Shown here: piece by piece, positions 24,226-34,975 of the stretch
Position numbering within the stretch: position 1 is the stretch's first letter
How the letters are laid out: every line of letters begins with the position of its first letter
Assembly (NCBI GenBank): GCA_019095985.1
Contig: JAGTTF010005625.1
Location: 23,877-87,876 of the forward strand
Reading direction: 5' to 3'
Length of the DNA stretch: 64,000 nt
From: Streblospio benedicti
Taxonomy: Eukaryota; Annelida; Polychaeta; Spionida; Spionidae
Notes under the pieces: model-generated
Database searches by the model: none
What the model was told of the DNA's origin: nothing
What the model saw: the letters and a program-made list of their open reading frames with translations, nothing else
Position numbers and translations under genes: made by a program

Positions 24226-24300
24226 CTTTTCAAGAAGAAGGCCAAAGGCCAAAGGTTACGGTGAACACGACACGCCGGCTGTGTTCAGGGCAGCAGCACA
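24226..24300 (+). pseudogene. GLYR1-like last exon, D1 copy, frameshifted
   Basis: Preceded by TTGTTGCAG and starting LFKK. Compared with the D2 and D3 copies it has four extra bases in the AAG/AAGGCC run (about 24,232-24,250), which moves the frame to an early TGA. The usual stop region after FRAA has been overgrown by the adjoining minisatellite. This copy could not encode the normal end of the protein. Confidence 0.7.
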
Positions 24301-24410
24301 GACCAGCAACCAGCACAGACCAGCACAGACCAGCAGACACCAGCACAGACCAGCACACACCAGCACAGACCAGCACAGACCAGCAGACACCAGCACAGAC
24401 CAGCACAAAA
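24296..24410 (+). repeat. minisatellite of CAGCACAGAC/CAGCAGACAC units (D1)
   Basis: A mixture of 10 bp units, CAGCACAGAC and CAGCAGACAC, about eleven in a row. It begins exactly at the end of the last GLYR1-like exon. Allied arrays lie at 45,400-45,550 (minus sense) and 49,478-49,600. Confidence 0.9.
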
Positions 24411-26640
24411 AAAATTGATTTCAGAAAAAAAAATTGAAAATTGCTTGGCACTGAGGAATCCCATTTAGCCTCGACCCTGCAGAGATTTGAGTGGTTGGTG
24501 CTTGGGGTCGGCGACATGGATATCGTCACTCAAACTTAGATACATTTCTGGACTTGGGCTCACAAGATACGGTGGCAACTTTTTCATAAACTTAAATCAC
24601 TTGCATTGTTATGTAAATATCCACTTTAAGTCTCGTTTCTACCATTTTTTTTTTTTTTTTTGTTTGAAATTATTTTCTCTTCAACGGAGAAATTCGGGGG
24701 GGGAATGGAAATTATTCATAATATTGAGGTTTCTTTTTTATTGTACCTGGTTTCCATTTCACATAGAGGACAAAAGGTTCACATTCCACGGTGTGGGAAA
24801 TAAGTCGAGAATGATGATATTCTGCTCTCTGTCGTGTCAGGCTGTGAGTTTGTGGCTGCTGCTGGTGGGAAGAGACAGTTGCAGGACGTCGTGTCAATGG
24901 TTTCCACGGCAACCACGCATGCTTTTTGTTACTCGGATCAATCGCTCTTCTTCATCACTTCTATGACAGTTCACGTGTGGATTTTAGTAAACTGAATTAT
25001 TTTTGTATCAGACTGTACACAGTTTGTATGTTATGTACAAATGAACCAGTCCAGAAGAAATGTGTCTGGGTGATGTGCATTTGGATCTTACATGGAAAAA
25101 TGTAGCCTTGAGTTTGTAAACGTTTGGGTCGCATCCAAATCCAGCAGCATCCAAACAATTGTAAGTTATTTAAAGGGATGTTTTAGTCTGATCATGTTGC
25201 TTTGATGTTAAACACATTTTCACATATTGTGGAAAACACGTTGAATTTTCATTCAGCTTCTCTTGTATATTTGAATTGTTAGTTTTGCTTGGTCATGATT
25301 ATGCTGCATTTATGATGGAGAGCAGCAGTAAAAACAGCAGATTGAGATGTTTCAAAAATCGTGGCTAATGACGTTAAAGTTACTAGCATTTTAATCATTT
25401 TAACAAGGCTATATGTTGTTTGCTAGATAAATCAAGAAATGCATTTTGAGATGATTGTATATTATTCTGTAGAATCTTGTGTAAATTATTTAACTGCATC
25501 CGTTCTTTTATTATTTTGTAAAAAAAAGTTTAGTCCTGACATTTTGTCTGCTTATATTTGCAGTAGGTTGTTAATTTTGTGGCCGACCACTCGGGGACAT
25601 CCTTGCCTCTGGAGAATGTTGCACATCATTTTTTGCACACAAACTAACTAGTTTATTTTAGAGAAGTTATCAGTGTAATTGTACAACTTGCTTTTTATTA
25701 TAAGATTTGAAGTTTTATATTATAATATGTAGCTGTAATGGACGATGAAACAAATAAAGTGTACAGTTTTTATTGCTTCTTTCATGGCCATTTTTTTCAC
25801 GCCATTTTGTAAACACACACGGAATGTATATTGTAATAAGCTGCTGTGAGAGAAGTGGAGACACTAGTCTAAACCCACGCGGAATTAGCTTTGCTTCTGT
25901 CCTCAATAAACAGGCTCACTGTGTGACACCCTTAATCATAGCTGTAGCCTTGTGTCGTGATCCGTGAATATGTTGAATATGAGCAAAAAATAATCTCCGA
26001 TTTTAATTTTCACCCAACTTTTGAGAAAGTTATTAAGGTTTGAAGAATATGTATATACTACTTTTATGCTCAGTTTGTGGGTTGTAAGCACAGTTGAGGG
26101 AAAGCTATTCCAGTCATTGTCATGAAAATTCATAGGATGCTTCAATTCAACAATTTCTTAGATTTCAGTGTACCTTTGGCAAACATTTGTCCATATACAT
26201 CTAGACACATGCCCTAATACTTGTGAAAGTTTTATAAAAATCAGATAAGAATTTCCTGTAGTTTTCTATATGTGCACCCCTTCACTAATATCCAGAGTCC
26301 CAAAGGGGACCAGCTATATTTTTGAGCTATATATTACATTTTTTGTGTTTCGTTTGTTTTGTATGTATGATTTAATAACTATGCAAATTTAAGGAATGTT
26401 ATTCAATGTATACTAAAAGCAAATAAACGTGCCACAGTATATTTACAGATGTAATATGAGTCATATGAATATATACATAAAGTAGGAACTTTCTGTGTGC
26501 ATGAATTTTCTCCAAAAAAATATGATAGTATTTTATAGCATATAAAAATAATACTAGAATAATTTTCTTAAGTTTATGGCTTTGATACACAAAATTTCTT
26601 ATCCATATACTCACCTTTTTTACCCTGCTATAGAACTCAA
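24411..26640 (+). other. 3' region of block D1, non-coding
   Basis: No gene seen apart from short frames that recur with the block. AATAAA at 25,753-25,758 is followed by T/G-rich sequence and could be the poly(A) signal of the GLYR1-like transcript, giving a 3' UTR near 1.5 kb. Confidence 0.45.
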
Positions 26641-27604
26641 AATAAAGAAGTGACTAGATCTTTGCATGAACAGGGTATGTATATGGCACAGATTTCAAAT
26701 GAAAGCAGCTTAGGCAACAACAACAAAATATCAGCCAAGAAATTTAATGCATTTGTTGTTATATTGGATGAGACTTTTGTGCTATGTACTGAGCGCCAAT
26801 GAAATGATTTTGACTTAGCAGTGTGTTGTTGATATTCTATGTCTAGACAGTTGCCCCATAAACTAAGGACTCTTGGTCTTTTACCCTTGTGTATGGCCGA
26901 ACAGTGTGATTGGTGATCTATATGTCTATAAAATGCCCCTGAGGAGAAAAACCTGTATCTGTATCCTGACACCGGTTTCCTCAACCAGTTCCTGTAATGA
27001 TTTTATCTGCAAGGCTGCTTTGATTGACATGTCATAATGCAAACTTTACATACTTTTAGGTGTGCATTAGCACAGCATCACTCGAGTCCATTGTGACATT
27101 CAATGACAAACTGAAGACTTCATTTAAATTGTATATTTGTAACTCTTATCAAAGGGTTTGCTGGCTTATAGAGCCTAATATAGTGACTATATTGTACAAC
27201 ACACGGTATTATCATGACTGGACGTGTATATCATTTCCAAACATCTTTTGTAGCCATATTTTTCTTAAAACCATGACCTTTATAACCAAATGGGGAATCC
27301 CCAGCCCCATGATTCATCACATAGCCTTTATCATCTTTGTTCTACTCCCGGGTGCATGTTGCCAACATAAACAGACTGCTCATACAATCAAGACTACCAG
27401 GTCACATGACCTATCATTGGCTATAACCAATTCAGACAGGAATATATAGAGGTAAATAGTTAAAAATCACTTTTGCACATCATATGGACTCAAGAGCTGT
27501 AGGGTCTATTAGGACGGCTTTTTGATGTGAGTGAGATGTTTATTATCAGTTTATGCATGTATTAAATACAAATAATAAAAATAGTTTTAAAGATGTGTAC
27601 ATGA
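26641..27604 (+). other. right part of block D1, non-coding
   Basis: Matches 43,660-42,540 inverted and 52,360-53,560 direct. Relative to D2 and D3 it lacks ~75 bp near 26,995 and the ~230 bp insertion at 26,838. No gene recognised. Confidence 0.6.
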
Positions 27605-27790
27605 AGTCTCAGACCTTTAAACAAAAAATGGATACACATGAAAAACAAAGCAAAACTTAACCAAAATACTTGATATATAATGATGAAATTCGAAAGTTAT
27701 GTCGGTAATTACTTTAATAGAAATCACCGTAATGACATGCTTTGTAAAATAGAATGGGTTTATATTTACGGGCAGTAAAAATGTGGAGTT

Positions 27791-28524
27791 TTATTTTCGG
27801 GCAGATTAATAAGCCGCATTTTCATGTTTGTAAAAAATATTGACATTTTTTAAATTTGAAAAGCCACATGTGTTGATAAAAGAGGTCAATACCAGACCAT
27901 CACGGTAAACAAATATTGGACAGGTTTACATTAATGCAATACGAAAAGCATGATAAATATTCAAAAATTGGGCCATGTTTTTAAAACTGAGTGGCAAAAA
28001 TACTTCTGTTTTGGTAAGAAAACACAAGTAACCGGTAAACAAAATCTTCATCTATGTCGGTGAAAAAAAGTCGCAAAAAAGCTTTTAAAATGACATTATA
28101 ACCATTGTTTAAAAATCAAATGATTTTTTAGATAACATTAAAACCATGTTTACATTAGTAACCGGTAGAAATTCTCTGCTTATGTCGGTGAAAAAATCGC
28201 AATAGAAATGAATAGGTGTAATGAAATGCACCATTGTTTAAAGAATCAAATTGATATGATTGACATATTCTATATACAAGTGTCATGTCAGTGCATTTTC
28301 TCGAGATTAAAGATTAATTAAGCCGCATGCATGCTCATGTTTACACTGGTGGCCCGGGGACTGTTGACATTTTTATTACACTGAGTAATAAACGTGACAG
28401 AATGTCAGCACAAAGTTGGGGATTAGAAATCTGGATTTATCATTGCTATGCCAGATTTTGACTTTTTTTATAATAGCATTTATACAACAAATAAATCTGA
28501 CAAGATGTCAGGGATTGTAGTAAA
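27791..28524. other. left non-coding arm of the ISL2EU-type element
   Basis: No gene. Two related segments built on GGTAAACA and TATGTCGGTGAAAAAA recur at about 28,030-28,070 and 28,165-28,200, separated by ~135 bp. These sub-terminal repeats could serve as transposase binding sites (inference). Confidence 0.45.
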
Positions 28525-30396
28525 ATGGAAAGCTGGATATCCGATTCGTGGCTCATGCCATTATCAATCCAGATTTTGCATTGGCAAGACATAGCTCAGA
28601 TAATTGCTGCTCAGTGTAGTTGTTTATGTGTTATTGCAAAATTGGATTTTGTTATAATGTCTAACTTATCTGCTTATTCTAAGTCTTTGGATACACTTGA
28701 TTTAAAGCGCTATCAATCAAAACTGACAATTACAATTGATGGACTTGATATTTTATTACCTGATCCATTTAATTTATGTGATGGCTGGTCAGCAGATCCG
28801 AAAAAGTTGCCTCCAACAACATATCATGCTATTTATCATTATCTTGTAAAGACACCTGGACCTTTCACTGGAGAGGCAATGGAGGCATACAAGTCACTTG
28901 ATGCTTATAATTATTTCATTTCTGGACATGTCAGTGAGGTGCAACAACATGACATCAATGGGAATAGTGCTGTTGTTTTTGTGAAGGGACTTGTTGACCC
29001 TGGCCAGAGGAAAAGAGACAAACCATATGCTGTGTGGATATGTATGAATAAACTATACGGATACATCGTTTGTGCACACTGTACATGCATGGCAGGTTTG
29101 GGTGAAGCATGCAGCCACATTGCAGCAGTGCTTTTTGCTGTCGATGCAGTCACACATGCCAGCATCAATGATGAAGAGGCATCAACAAGTGTCAAGTGTA
29201 TCTGGTCAAAGTATCTTGGCAAGAGTAATTTAACCAATTGTGCTGCTGATCATCTCGATTTAAACCACCCGAAACATGGAGTTAAAAATAAAAGGCAGCT
29301 ATTAAAACGAGACCGACCCCAACCGTTATCAAAATTAAAGCAAGCTGCGGCATTGGAAGAACTCAAGTCACTATTACCAAATGCAGCAGTATTAGCTAAA
29401 GATTGCAGTGATACTGACACAGCATCAGAGGAGGAATTGGATGATCTACCCATGCCTATTTATAGGCTACGAAGGGTGACCTCTGGTTCTATTCAGGGAA
29501 CCTATACATATGAGGATATAATGCAAGATGCCAAAGCCACTGATAAACAAATAATTGCTCTATCAGATGCAACTAAAGGTCAGGTGAATTCAGCTCTTTG
29601 GAAAGCCCATAGGCGTGGTAGGATAACTGCATCAATGAGTCACAGGGTGTTAAACTTTAAAGATCATACGTCTGTACTTGCAGCCTTCATGCAAGATGAC
29701 CCTGTGGATTTAAGTAAAATTCCATCAATTAAATGGGGATTAGAAAATGAGGAACGTGCAATAGCTGAGTACTGTGAATACATGAGGGAACATCACGATG
29801 GATTCACATATGAGAAAACAGGACTTATCATTTATTCGGAAAATCCTTTTCTAGCAGCATCACCCGATGGAATTTCAAAATGCAAGTGTCATGGAATTTC
29901 ACTGGTAGAAGTAAAATGTCCTTACAAATATAAAGAGTCTTCTCCAACCTCCCATCAGGCATTAAATGACCCTAACTTTTGTCTGAATGCAGATGGTCAA
30001 CTTAAGAAACAACATAAATACTTTTGTCAGGTACAAACTCAATTACTTGTATCAAAATCCTCCAAGTGTGATTTTGTTGTATGGACTCCTGAGGAAATGG
30101 TAATTGTAAAGGTTACAAAAGACATTGATTTTATTAAAGCACTGTTAGAAAAATCAGAAAATTTCATAAGGAATTTTTTGATTCCAGAATTATTATCCCA
30201 GCAACTGGACTTTATCAATGACACAACAGTAAAGGTTAATGATGGTAAATTTTATTGTTTCTGTCGGAGACCGGCATTTGATAAAATGATTTCATGTTCT
30301 AATGACGATTGTTTGATTGAAATGTTCCATTATGAATGTGTTAACCTCAAGAGAAAGCCCATTGGGAAATGGTTTTGCTCTGATTGTTTGAGCTAA
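28525..30396 (+). CDS. SWIM zinc finger / YqaJ nuclease / PHD finger protein of the transposon
   Basis: One exon, 623 codons from ATG 28,525. A better start may be ATG 28,657 (MSNLSAYSKSLDTLDLK), since the 44 residues before it look untypical. Domains in order: a SWIM zinc finger at about 183-205 (CTC at 186-188 and CSH at 196-198, the CxC...CxH pattern); an acidic linker at 292-310; a YqaJ-type PD-(D/E)XK nuclease at about 352-530, with GLENEERA, the acid of SPDG (D448) and EVK (E462, K464) as the expected catalytic set; and a C-terminal PHD finger at 577-621 (C578, C580, C591, C596, H602, C605, C618, C621). YqaJ relatives are lambda-exonuclease-like recombinases; the PHD could tether the protein to histone H3. 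It faces the transposase gene, 391 bp apart, and AATAAA lies at 30,563. No defect seen. Confidence 0.9.
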   Translation: MESWISDSWLMPLSIQILHWQDIAQIIAAQCSCLCVIAKLDFVIMSNLSAYSKSLDTLDLKRYQSKLTITIDGLDILLPDPFNLCDGWSADPKKLPPTTYHAIYHYLVKTPGPFTGEAMEAYKSLDAYNYFISGHVSEVQQHDINGNSAVVFVKGLVDPGQRKRDKPYAVWICMNKLYGYIVCAHCTCMAGLGEACSHIAAVLFAVDAVTHASINDEEASTSVKCIWSKYLGKSNLTNCAADHLDLNHPKHGVKNKRQLLKRDRPQPLSKLKQAAALEELKSLLPNAAVLAKDCSDTDTASEEELDDLPMPIYRLRRVTSGSIQGTYTYEDIMQDAKATDKQIIALSDATKGQVNSALWKAHRRGRITASMSHRVLNFKDHTSVLAAFMQDDPVDLSKIPSIKWGLENEERAIAEYCEYMREHHDGFTYEKTGLIIYSENPFLAASPDGISKCKCHGISLVEVKCPYKYKESSPTSHQALNDPNFCLNADGQLKKQHKYFCQVQTQLLVSKSSKCDFVVWTPEEMVIVKVTKDIDFIKALLEKSENFIRNFLIPELLSQQLDFINDTTVKVNDGKFYCFCRRPAFDKMISCSNDDCLIEMFHYECVNLKRKPIGKWFCSDCLS

Positions 30397-30787
30397 ATAT
30401 ATGTAAAATCTATTGTGCATTTAATCTATGTTCAGTAAGTTGTTTAAATGAATTAAAAATTCATCTAAAATTTCTATTTTTTATGTTCTTACATATTGAC
30501 AAAACTTAATCATCATTAGAGAATGCAGCAGAAATATAACGCACATTGTTTACACATGAAAGAATAAATAATCCAAGCATGCAGGCATCATTAGAAATAA
30601 TTCATGACAACGAATATAACACGCAACACTAGAAAAGTTTCCAAGATGCGTATTATTTTAAAAAATCTTCAACATAAGAATTATCTTACATCTTATTCCT
30701 GTCACATAAGTTGTTTAAAAGAACTCATATCAGTATACATTGCATGAGAAACCATTCATCCACAATTTTTATTAATGAATATAAAAA

Positions 30788-32386
30788 TTATTTAACAAGT
30801 TTATTTTGCAAATTTGTTAGAGCACCACAAACTTTAACAATATCGCTTGCCAGGGGTACCAGAGAAATTGGAATGGTGCTACTTAGTATGCGGTAATTCT
30901 TAATCCTTTCAATAGCTCTTTCAACATGTATACGCAAAGCTGAGAGTTGCCGAGCTCTTCCAACAACATGACCTGGAAGTTGTTTTCTACCCTTAATAAA
31001 AGGAGGCATTACCAAAGTGGCACCTCTTTTGGCAAGCTCATTTGCTATTAAAAATCCTCTATCAGCCATAACTTGGTCACCATGCTCTATTTTTCTATAG
31101 AATCCAGATTTCTCTGTTATTTCCTTATCAGAAATTCTTCCACCGTATAATGTTGAAACAAAGGAGATCACACCATAAGGTGTAATACCTATCAGTGCTT
31201 TTAAAGTATTGTGGTGTTTATAGTTTGACCAGGTTTGAGCTCTAGCAGTAAGATTATATGGCCTCTCAATAAAAAACTCGGTACAATCTATTATCACTCT
31301 ACAATTTTTAAAACGTGGCTTAAATTTATGGGGCATATTTTTTAACAAAACTTCTTTAGATGGCCAAACTAATAAAAAGTCAAGTCTTGCAGACAATCCA
31401 ATTACTATTTCATTAAAAATGGATGAAACTGTTGACGCAGAGATACCAAATCTATACGCTATATCTAGATTACCTAGTCCTAACCGTAATTTTAAGAGAG
31501 TAAGAAGTAACTGGTCTTGCTTGCAAATAATCCTTCTGTCACTGATAACATCACTAACCAAATTAAATATCCAGAGGAAAACAGTAAGACTGGGAATACC
31601 AGTAATATATTTCAACTTTTTATCGGACAAATTTTGATAAGTAAAGGACGTGTTTAACAACCTATTCTTTAGACCATCCCTTTCCTTTCGGAGACAATTT
31701 ATTTCTAATTCCAAAGATCTGCATCGTTCACAATCTACACTGTTCACATTTTTTTCCTCACTTGACACAGCTGGAGCTTCACATTGTCTTGTGGATATTG
31801 GTTCATCAATTTGCAAATTTGCGGAGTTTTCGTTACCATTTGATTTTGAAAATAACCTGCGCTGCTTTGTTGTATTTCGGTTGAATCGGGCAACCTTGGA
31901 TTTGTGTCTCTTCACTGTGGATGTTGGGCTTAACTTGAGGTCAACTTCTGACAAATACAATGATGGTGCATAATCGGGATGTGTTGAATCATCTGATGGT
32001 TTACCTAAAAATAAGAACGCAATACTTAAGATTACACTCCGCATTTCACAACAAACTAATTACAAATATTTTTGTTTATCGTTAAAACTACACATGTGCA
32101 TTTAAATACAGCTAGATGATTAAGTATCCATTACTGTACCTGTGATAAAATGTCTTCCACAAACAAGATCCCATTTTCCTGGTTGCCATGGCTTTCCATT
32201 GCTCAGTGATATGCACCCATGGACACTTTTACTCGACGACCCATTGTCAGTAACTCTGTTGAGTTTAAGTATCCACTTGTCACGCTGGGATGCTTTTTTA
32301 ACAGGGTCAGGAAATTTAAAAAAACTCAAACCAGTTCCTTTTCTAAATCTAGCAGAACATCCCCAAACACTACAAGACTTGACCAT
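30788..32386 (-). CDS. THAP-DDE transposase of the ISL2EU-type element
   Basis: Two exons on minus: 32,386-32,140 and 32,004-30,788. They are separated by a 134 bp intron (donor CACAG|GTAC, acceptor TTTTTAG), giving 487 residues in one frame. The N-terminus is a THAP zinc finger (C5, C10, C76, H79, with FFKFP and the W/KPW positions). Next comes a basic linker, a leucine-rich coiled-coil-like stretch around residue 180 and a helix-turn-helix-like YRFGISASTVSSIFNE. The DDE_Tnp_4 (HARBI1-like) core carries D322 in IIDCTEFF, D397 in MADRGF and E444 in RIHVERA. THAP binds transposon DNA and DDE performs cleavage and strand transfer in the nucleus. A start three codons upstream is possible. AATAAA lies about 15 bp past the stop. 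The gene looks complete. Confidence 0.88.
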
Positions 32387-32708
32387 AGCTAGCAAATAAA
32401 ATATCCGTATCTGAAGCTGCAGGTGCTATATCAACAGTTGACACTTGACAGTCAGTTCTAACAGCTAGCGACACAAAAATAAAGATAATATCCGTGAGAA
32501 AGGTCAATCCACTGTAACTAATCTGTGCAGTCATTAGCCGATGTTCACAGGTAACACTGCTGGACACTTGTCATGACACAGTACATGTTTTGTGAGCATT
32601 TATTTAGCGTATTTATTGAGAACTCTTAATATGTTGTGAATGGTGTAAGAAACCGGAAGTTGTTTTGCCACTCGAATTTCACGCATGCGCTAAAACTGCC
32701 AACTGTTA
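32387..32708. promoter_or_regulatory. upstream region of the transposase gene
   Basis: Non-coding DNA between the THAP exon and the right arm of the element. The promoter and 5' UTR for leftward transcription must lie here, but no clear TATA box was seen. CACGCATGCGC at about 32,680 has counterparts in the truncated relatives (CATGCATGCGC near 41,592). Confidence 0.35.
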
Positions 32709-32886
32709 TAAAATAACTGGTTTGACACCTATTGGGTATAAGCTTAATTTTTTTTTTTACCATATCTATAATCAGCAAATAGTCGGAATCACGCCTTCTT
32801 TTTAGTTAATATCAACTTCCGGAAGCACCGGCATGTTCGGACCGAATTCTTTGCTGATTTTGTATTGATTTGGTGGTCTGAGACCT
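32709..32886. repeat. right arm and terminal repeat shared with the MITE family
   Basis: TAAAATAACTGGTTTGACAC through GGTGGTCTGAGACCT is nearly identical to the right ~175 bp of the MITEs at 53,693, 57,182, 58,482 and 59,802 and, inverted, at 41,653. This shared arm ties those MITEs to the two-gene element. Confidence 0.85.
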
Positions 32887-33727
32887 AATGAGGGAAATGA
32901 TGAATATTATATTTTGCTTCAATGTATACTTATGATTTCTACAACATGTCCAAGTCATGTTATGCCACTTAGAATTTTATTTCTTTGCATATTCATGCAT
33001 TTAAAAGTTATAGGCTTACACAATATGCAATAAGTTCTATATTATGTCTTACGATTGAACGCCTGAAAATCACACTTTTGGTAGTTTAATGCTTCAAAAT
33101 TAACATTAATGCTAGTTTAGTATATAAACTTTAGATAACATTACCAGAAAATGATACAAAATTCATTCTGGTCCAACAGCAGCAACTCTTTTAGAAAAAT
33201 ATTATTTGAGTGTTTGTTTCACCCAAACTGTACTTTCTAGGCCACTTGCAGCAAAGGTAAAGCGTTGTTTGTAAATATCGTTTAGCCTATTTCATCATTC
33301 TTACCGACTGTATTAACATACAATTTTTGGGCGGAATATACCTAATATTGACTCCTCTACAAGTCTACAAAGATTGACTTGAGGTCTTTTACACAGGGGT
33401 CCGGATTCATTGTCATGCCATTTTCGTCACATCATAGATTCACTTTTGATTGATGTAGGATTTTTTTCTTGGATTATGTAGTGTGCATGGACACTGACAA
33501 CAGACAGAAACATTAAAAATCAACCCAGGTGCTATAGTTATGCTACTGTATGGCCATTAAAATGGCCCTGGACAAAAAATAATAAATTTTGTACAAAAAG
33601 ACAACACTGATTCGCAATGAAAAAAGAGTGTTTTCAAGGAAAATAGCACATATTGTGGGTGAGAATAACTTAATGTGACGAAATAACCAATTTACTGGAC
33701 ATGTCATACCACATATGGAGGCCTATA
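32887..33727 (+). repeat. ~840 bp spacer repeat between MITE copies
   Basis: Begins AATGAGGGAAATGATG directly after the terminal repeat and ends GGCCTATA just before the next one. The same ~840 bp occurs at 57,640-58,481 and 58,963-59,801, and in part at 54,163-54,880. No gene recognised. Confidence 0.85.
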
Positions 33728-34180
33728 AGGCCTCAGACCACTAAACAAATGCTCAATTGTAAGATCTATTAACAATGTAATAACCAGCCCCCCTCTACTC
33801 TGCTTAGCTTTGAGTGTCTGCCAAAAATCTTATTTTTCTTCAACAGAGTATTTCATTTCCAGTTGCTGAGGAGAAAATTCATATGGGTATAACCACCTTC
33901 CCAGAGCTCTGGCAGCCATAGATGAGACTTACCCACTGAAATCCTCTGTAGTCTAGCACTATTCTATTTGATACATGGCTGTCTTATAACTGACCATGAG
34001 CACTAACTATTCAAAAATATTTAAATAAAATAACTGGTTTGACACCTATTGGGTATAAGCTTAATTTTTTTTTACCATATGTATAATCAGTAAATAGTCA
34101 GAACCACGCCTACTTTTTAGTTAATATCAACTTCCAGCAGCACCGGCGTGTTCGGACCAAATTCTTTGCTGATTTTGTAT
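33728..34180 (+). mobile_element. GGTCTCAGACC MITE, right end missing
   Basis: Starts AGGCCTCAGACCACTAAAC (one change from the family) and follows the family to GCTGATTTTGTATG, where another repeat (34,180 onward) takes over. The terminal GGTCTGAGACC is absent. Confidence 0.8.
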
Positions 34181-34975
34181 GTTTTTTTTATTTATAACTT
34201 TATTTCCGACAAAAATCCATATAAAATCACGCATGTAACAGTTCCAACTGCAGTATATTCACATGTGCAATTTATACTCAGCAAGTATCATGACAATGTG
34301 CATCTGTTGTTTTACAGGTTTGTATAACATTTCCAACTTAAATAATCTGTACAGTCGGTTGCCCTTTATATTTATTAATTTCATTAATTCCGTTGATTAG
34401 TTTTAGACAATGAGCTCACTTTGTTTCCAAAGGGACTGATATCAATGTCAACCACGTCATGAAGATTGCACATCCTCATGTATCAATCGCAAATAAAATT
34501 ATTGTGTATATGCCTATTATTACCCCGTTACATGCCAAGGTAGTAAATATTAGTGAACCTCATTTCAAATATATATATTAATATCTCCCATTTGACCTAT
34601 ACTGATGACTTTGAAGAACAACTCATGCACTCAAATTATACAGTTGAGCGTATTGTTATCAAATTAAAATGGTTGCAGACTCGTACTGTTTGATTTATGT
34701 ATTGTAAAATATTTGGCAAGTCGCTTCCCATTAAATTACAACAGCTTAGACCATGTGAAAAACACATTCGAGTGGCACTAATCTGTTGAATTCGCATAGT
34801 GTATATATTTCATGAATGGGTCATCTTAAGGACCATGAATATCGAAATAATTCCTAATTCTTTAATATGTTTGACATTTATTGCATATCAAAATCACCTC
34901 ATTTTACAAATTCTAACAAATGAATTTCATTCAAATTTTGGAAGTCACTTAAATCAAGTGTGATACAAAGTATTT
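34180..34975 (+). repeat. ~800 bp dispersed repeat R, copy 1
   Basis: Starts in a T-run before ATTTATAACTTTATTTCCGAC and ends at AAATCAAGTGTGATACAA. Near-identical at 62,990-63,785 (direct) and about 39,370-39,990 (inverted). No coding capacity. Confidence 0.85.

Larger units (their letters stand above)
23190..27790 (+). repeat. duplicated block, copy D1
   Basis: The longest uninterrupted copy of a ~4.5 kb block. It is repeated inverted at 42,130-46,275 (D2), direct at 47,482-53,690 (D3) and in part at 9,171-10,465 (D4). It holds two terminal exons of a GLYR1-like gene, a minisatellite, a long 3' region and about 2 kb of non-coding DNA. D1 lacks two insertions found in D3 (47,612-48,845 and 52,558-52,790), so it represents the older form at those sites. 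Confidence 0.9.
27605..32886. mobile_element. ISL2EU-type DNA transposon with two genes
   Basis: Two convergent genes, SWIM-YqaJ-PHD on plus and THAP-DDE transposase on minus, are the gene pair described for the eukaryotic ISL2EU superfamily (IS5/PIF-like DDE transposase plus YqaJ-type nuclease). The right end is GGTCTGAGACCT at 32,875-32,886, preceded by ~175 bp shared with the MITE family of this window. The left end is less certain: AGTCTCAGACC at 27,605 is an imperfect inverted partner, but part of the sequence just inside it (27,634-27,790) also occurs in D2. Both genes are open, so this copy could have been active recently. Confidence 0.8.

Noticed and set aside
24195-24529. Open frames rich in Q, T, D and P (or C, W, V and L) over the minisatellite
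   Set aside because: Produced by the 10/20 bp tandem repeat; the equivalent frames at 45.4 and 49.5 kb have the same origin.
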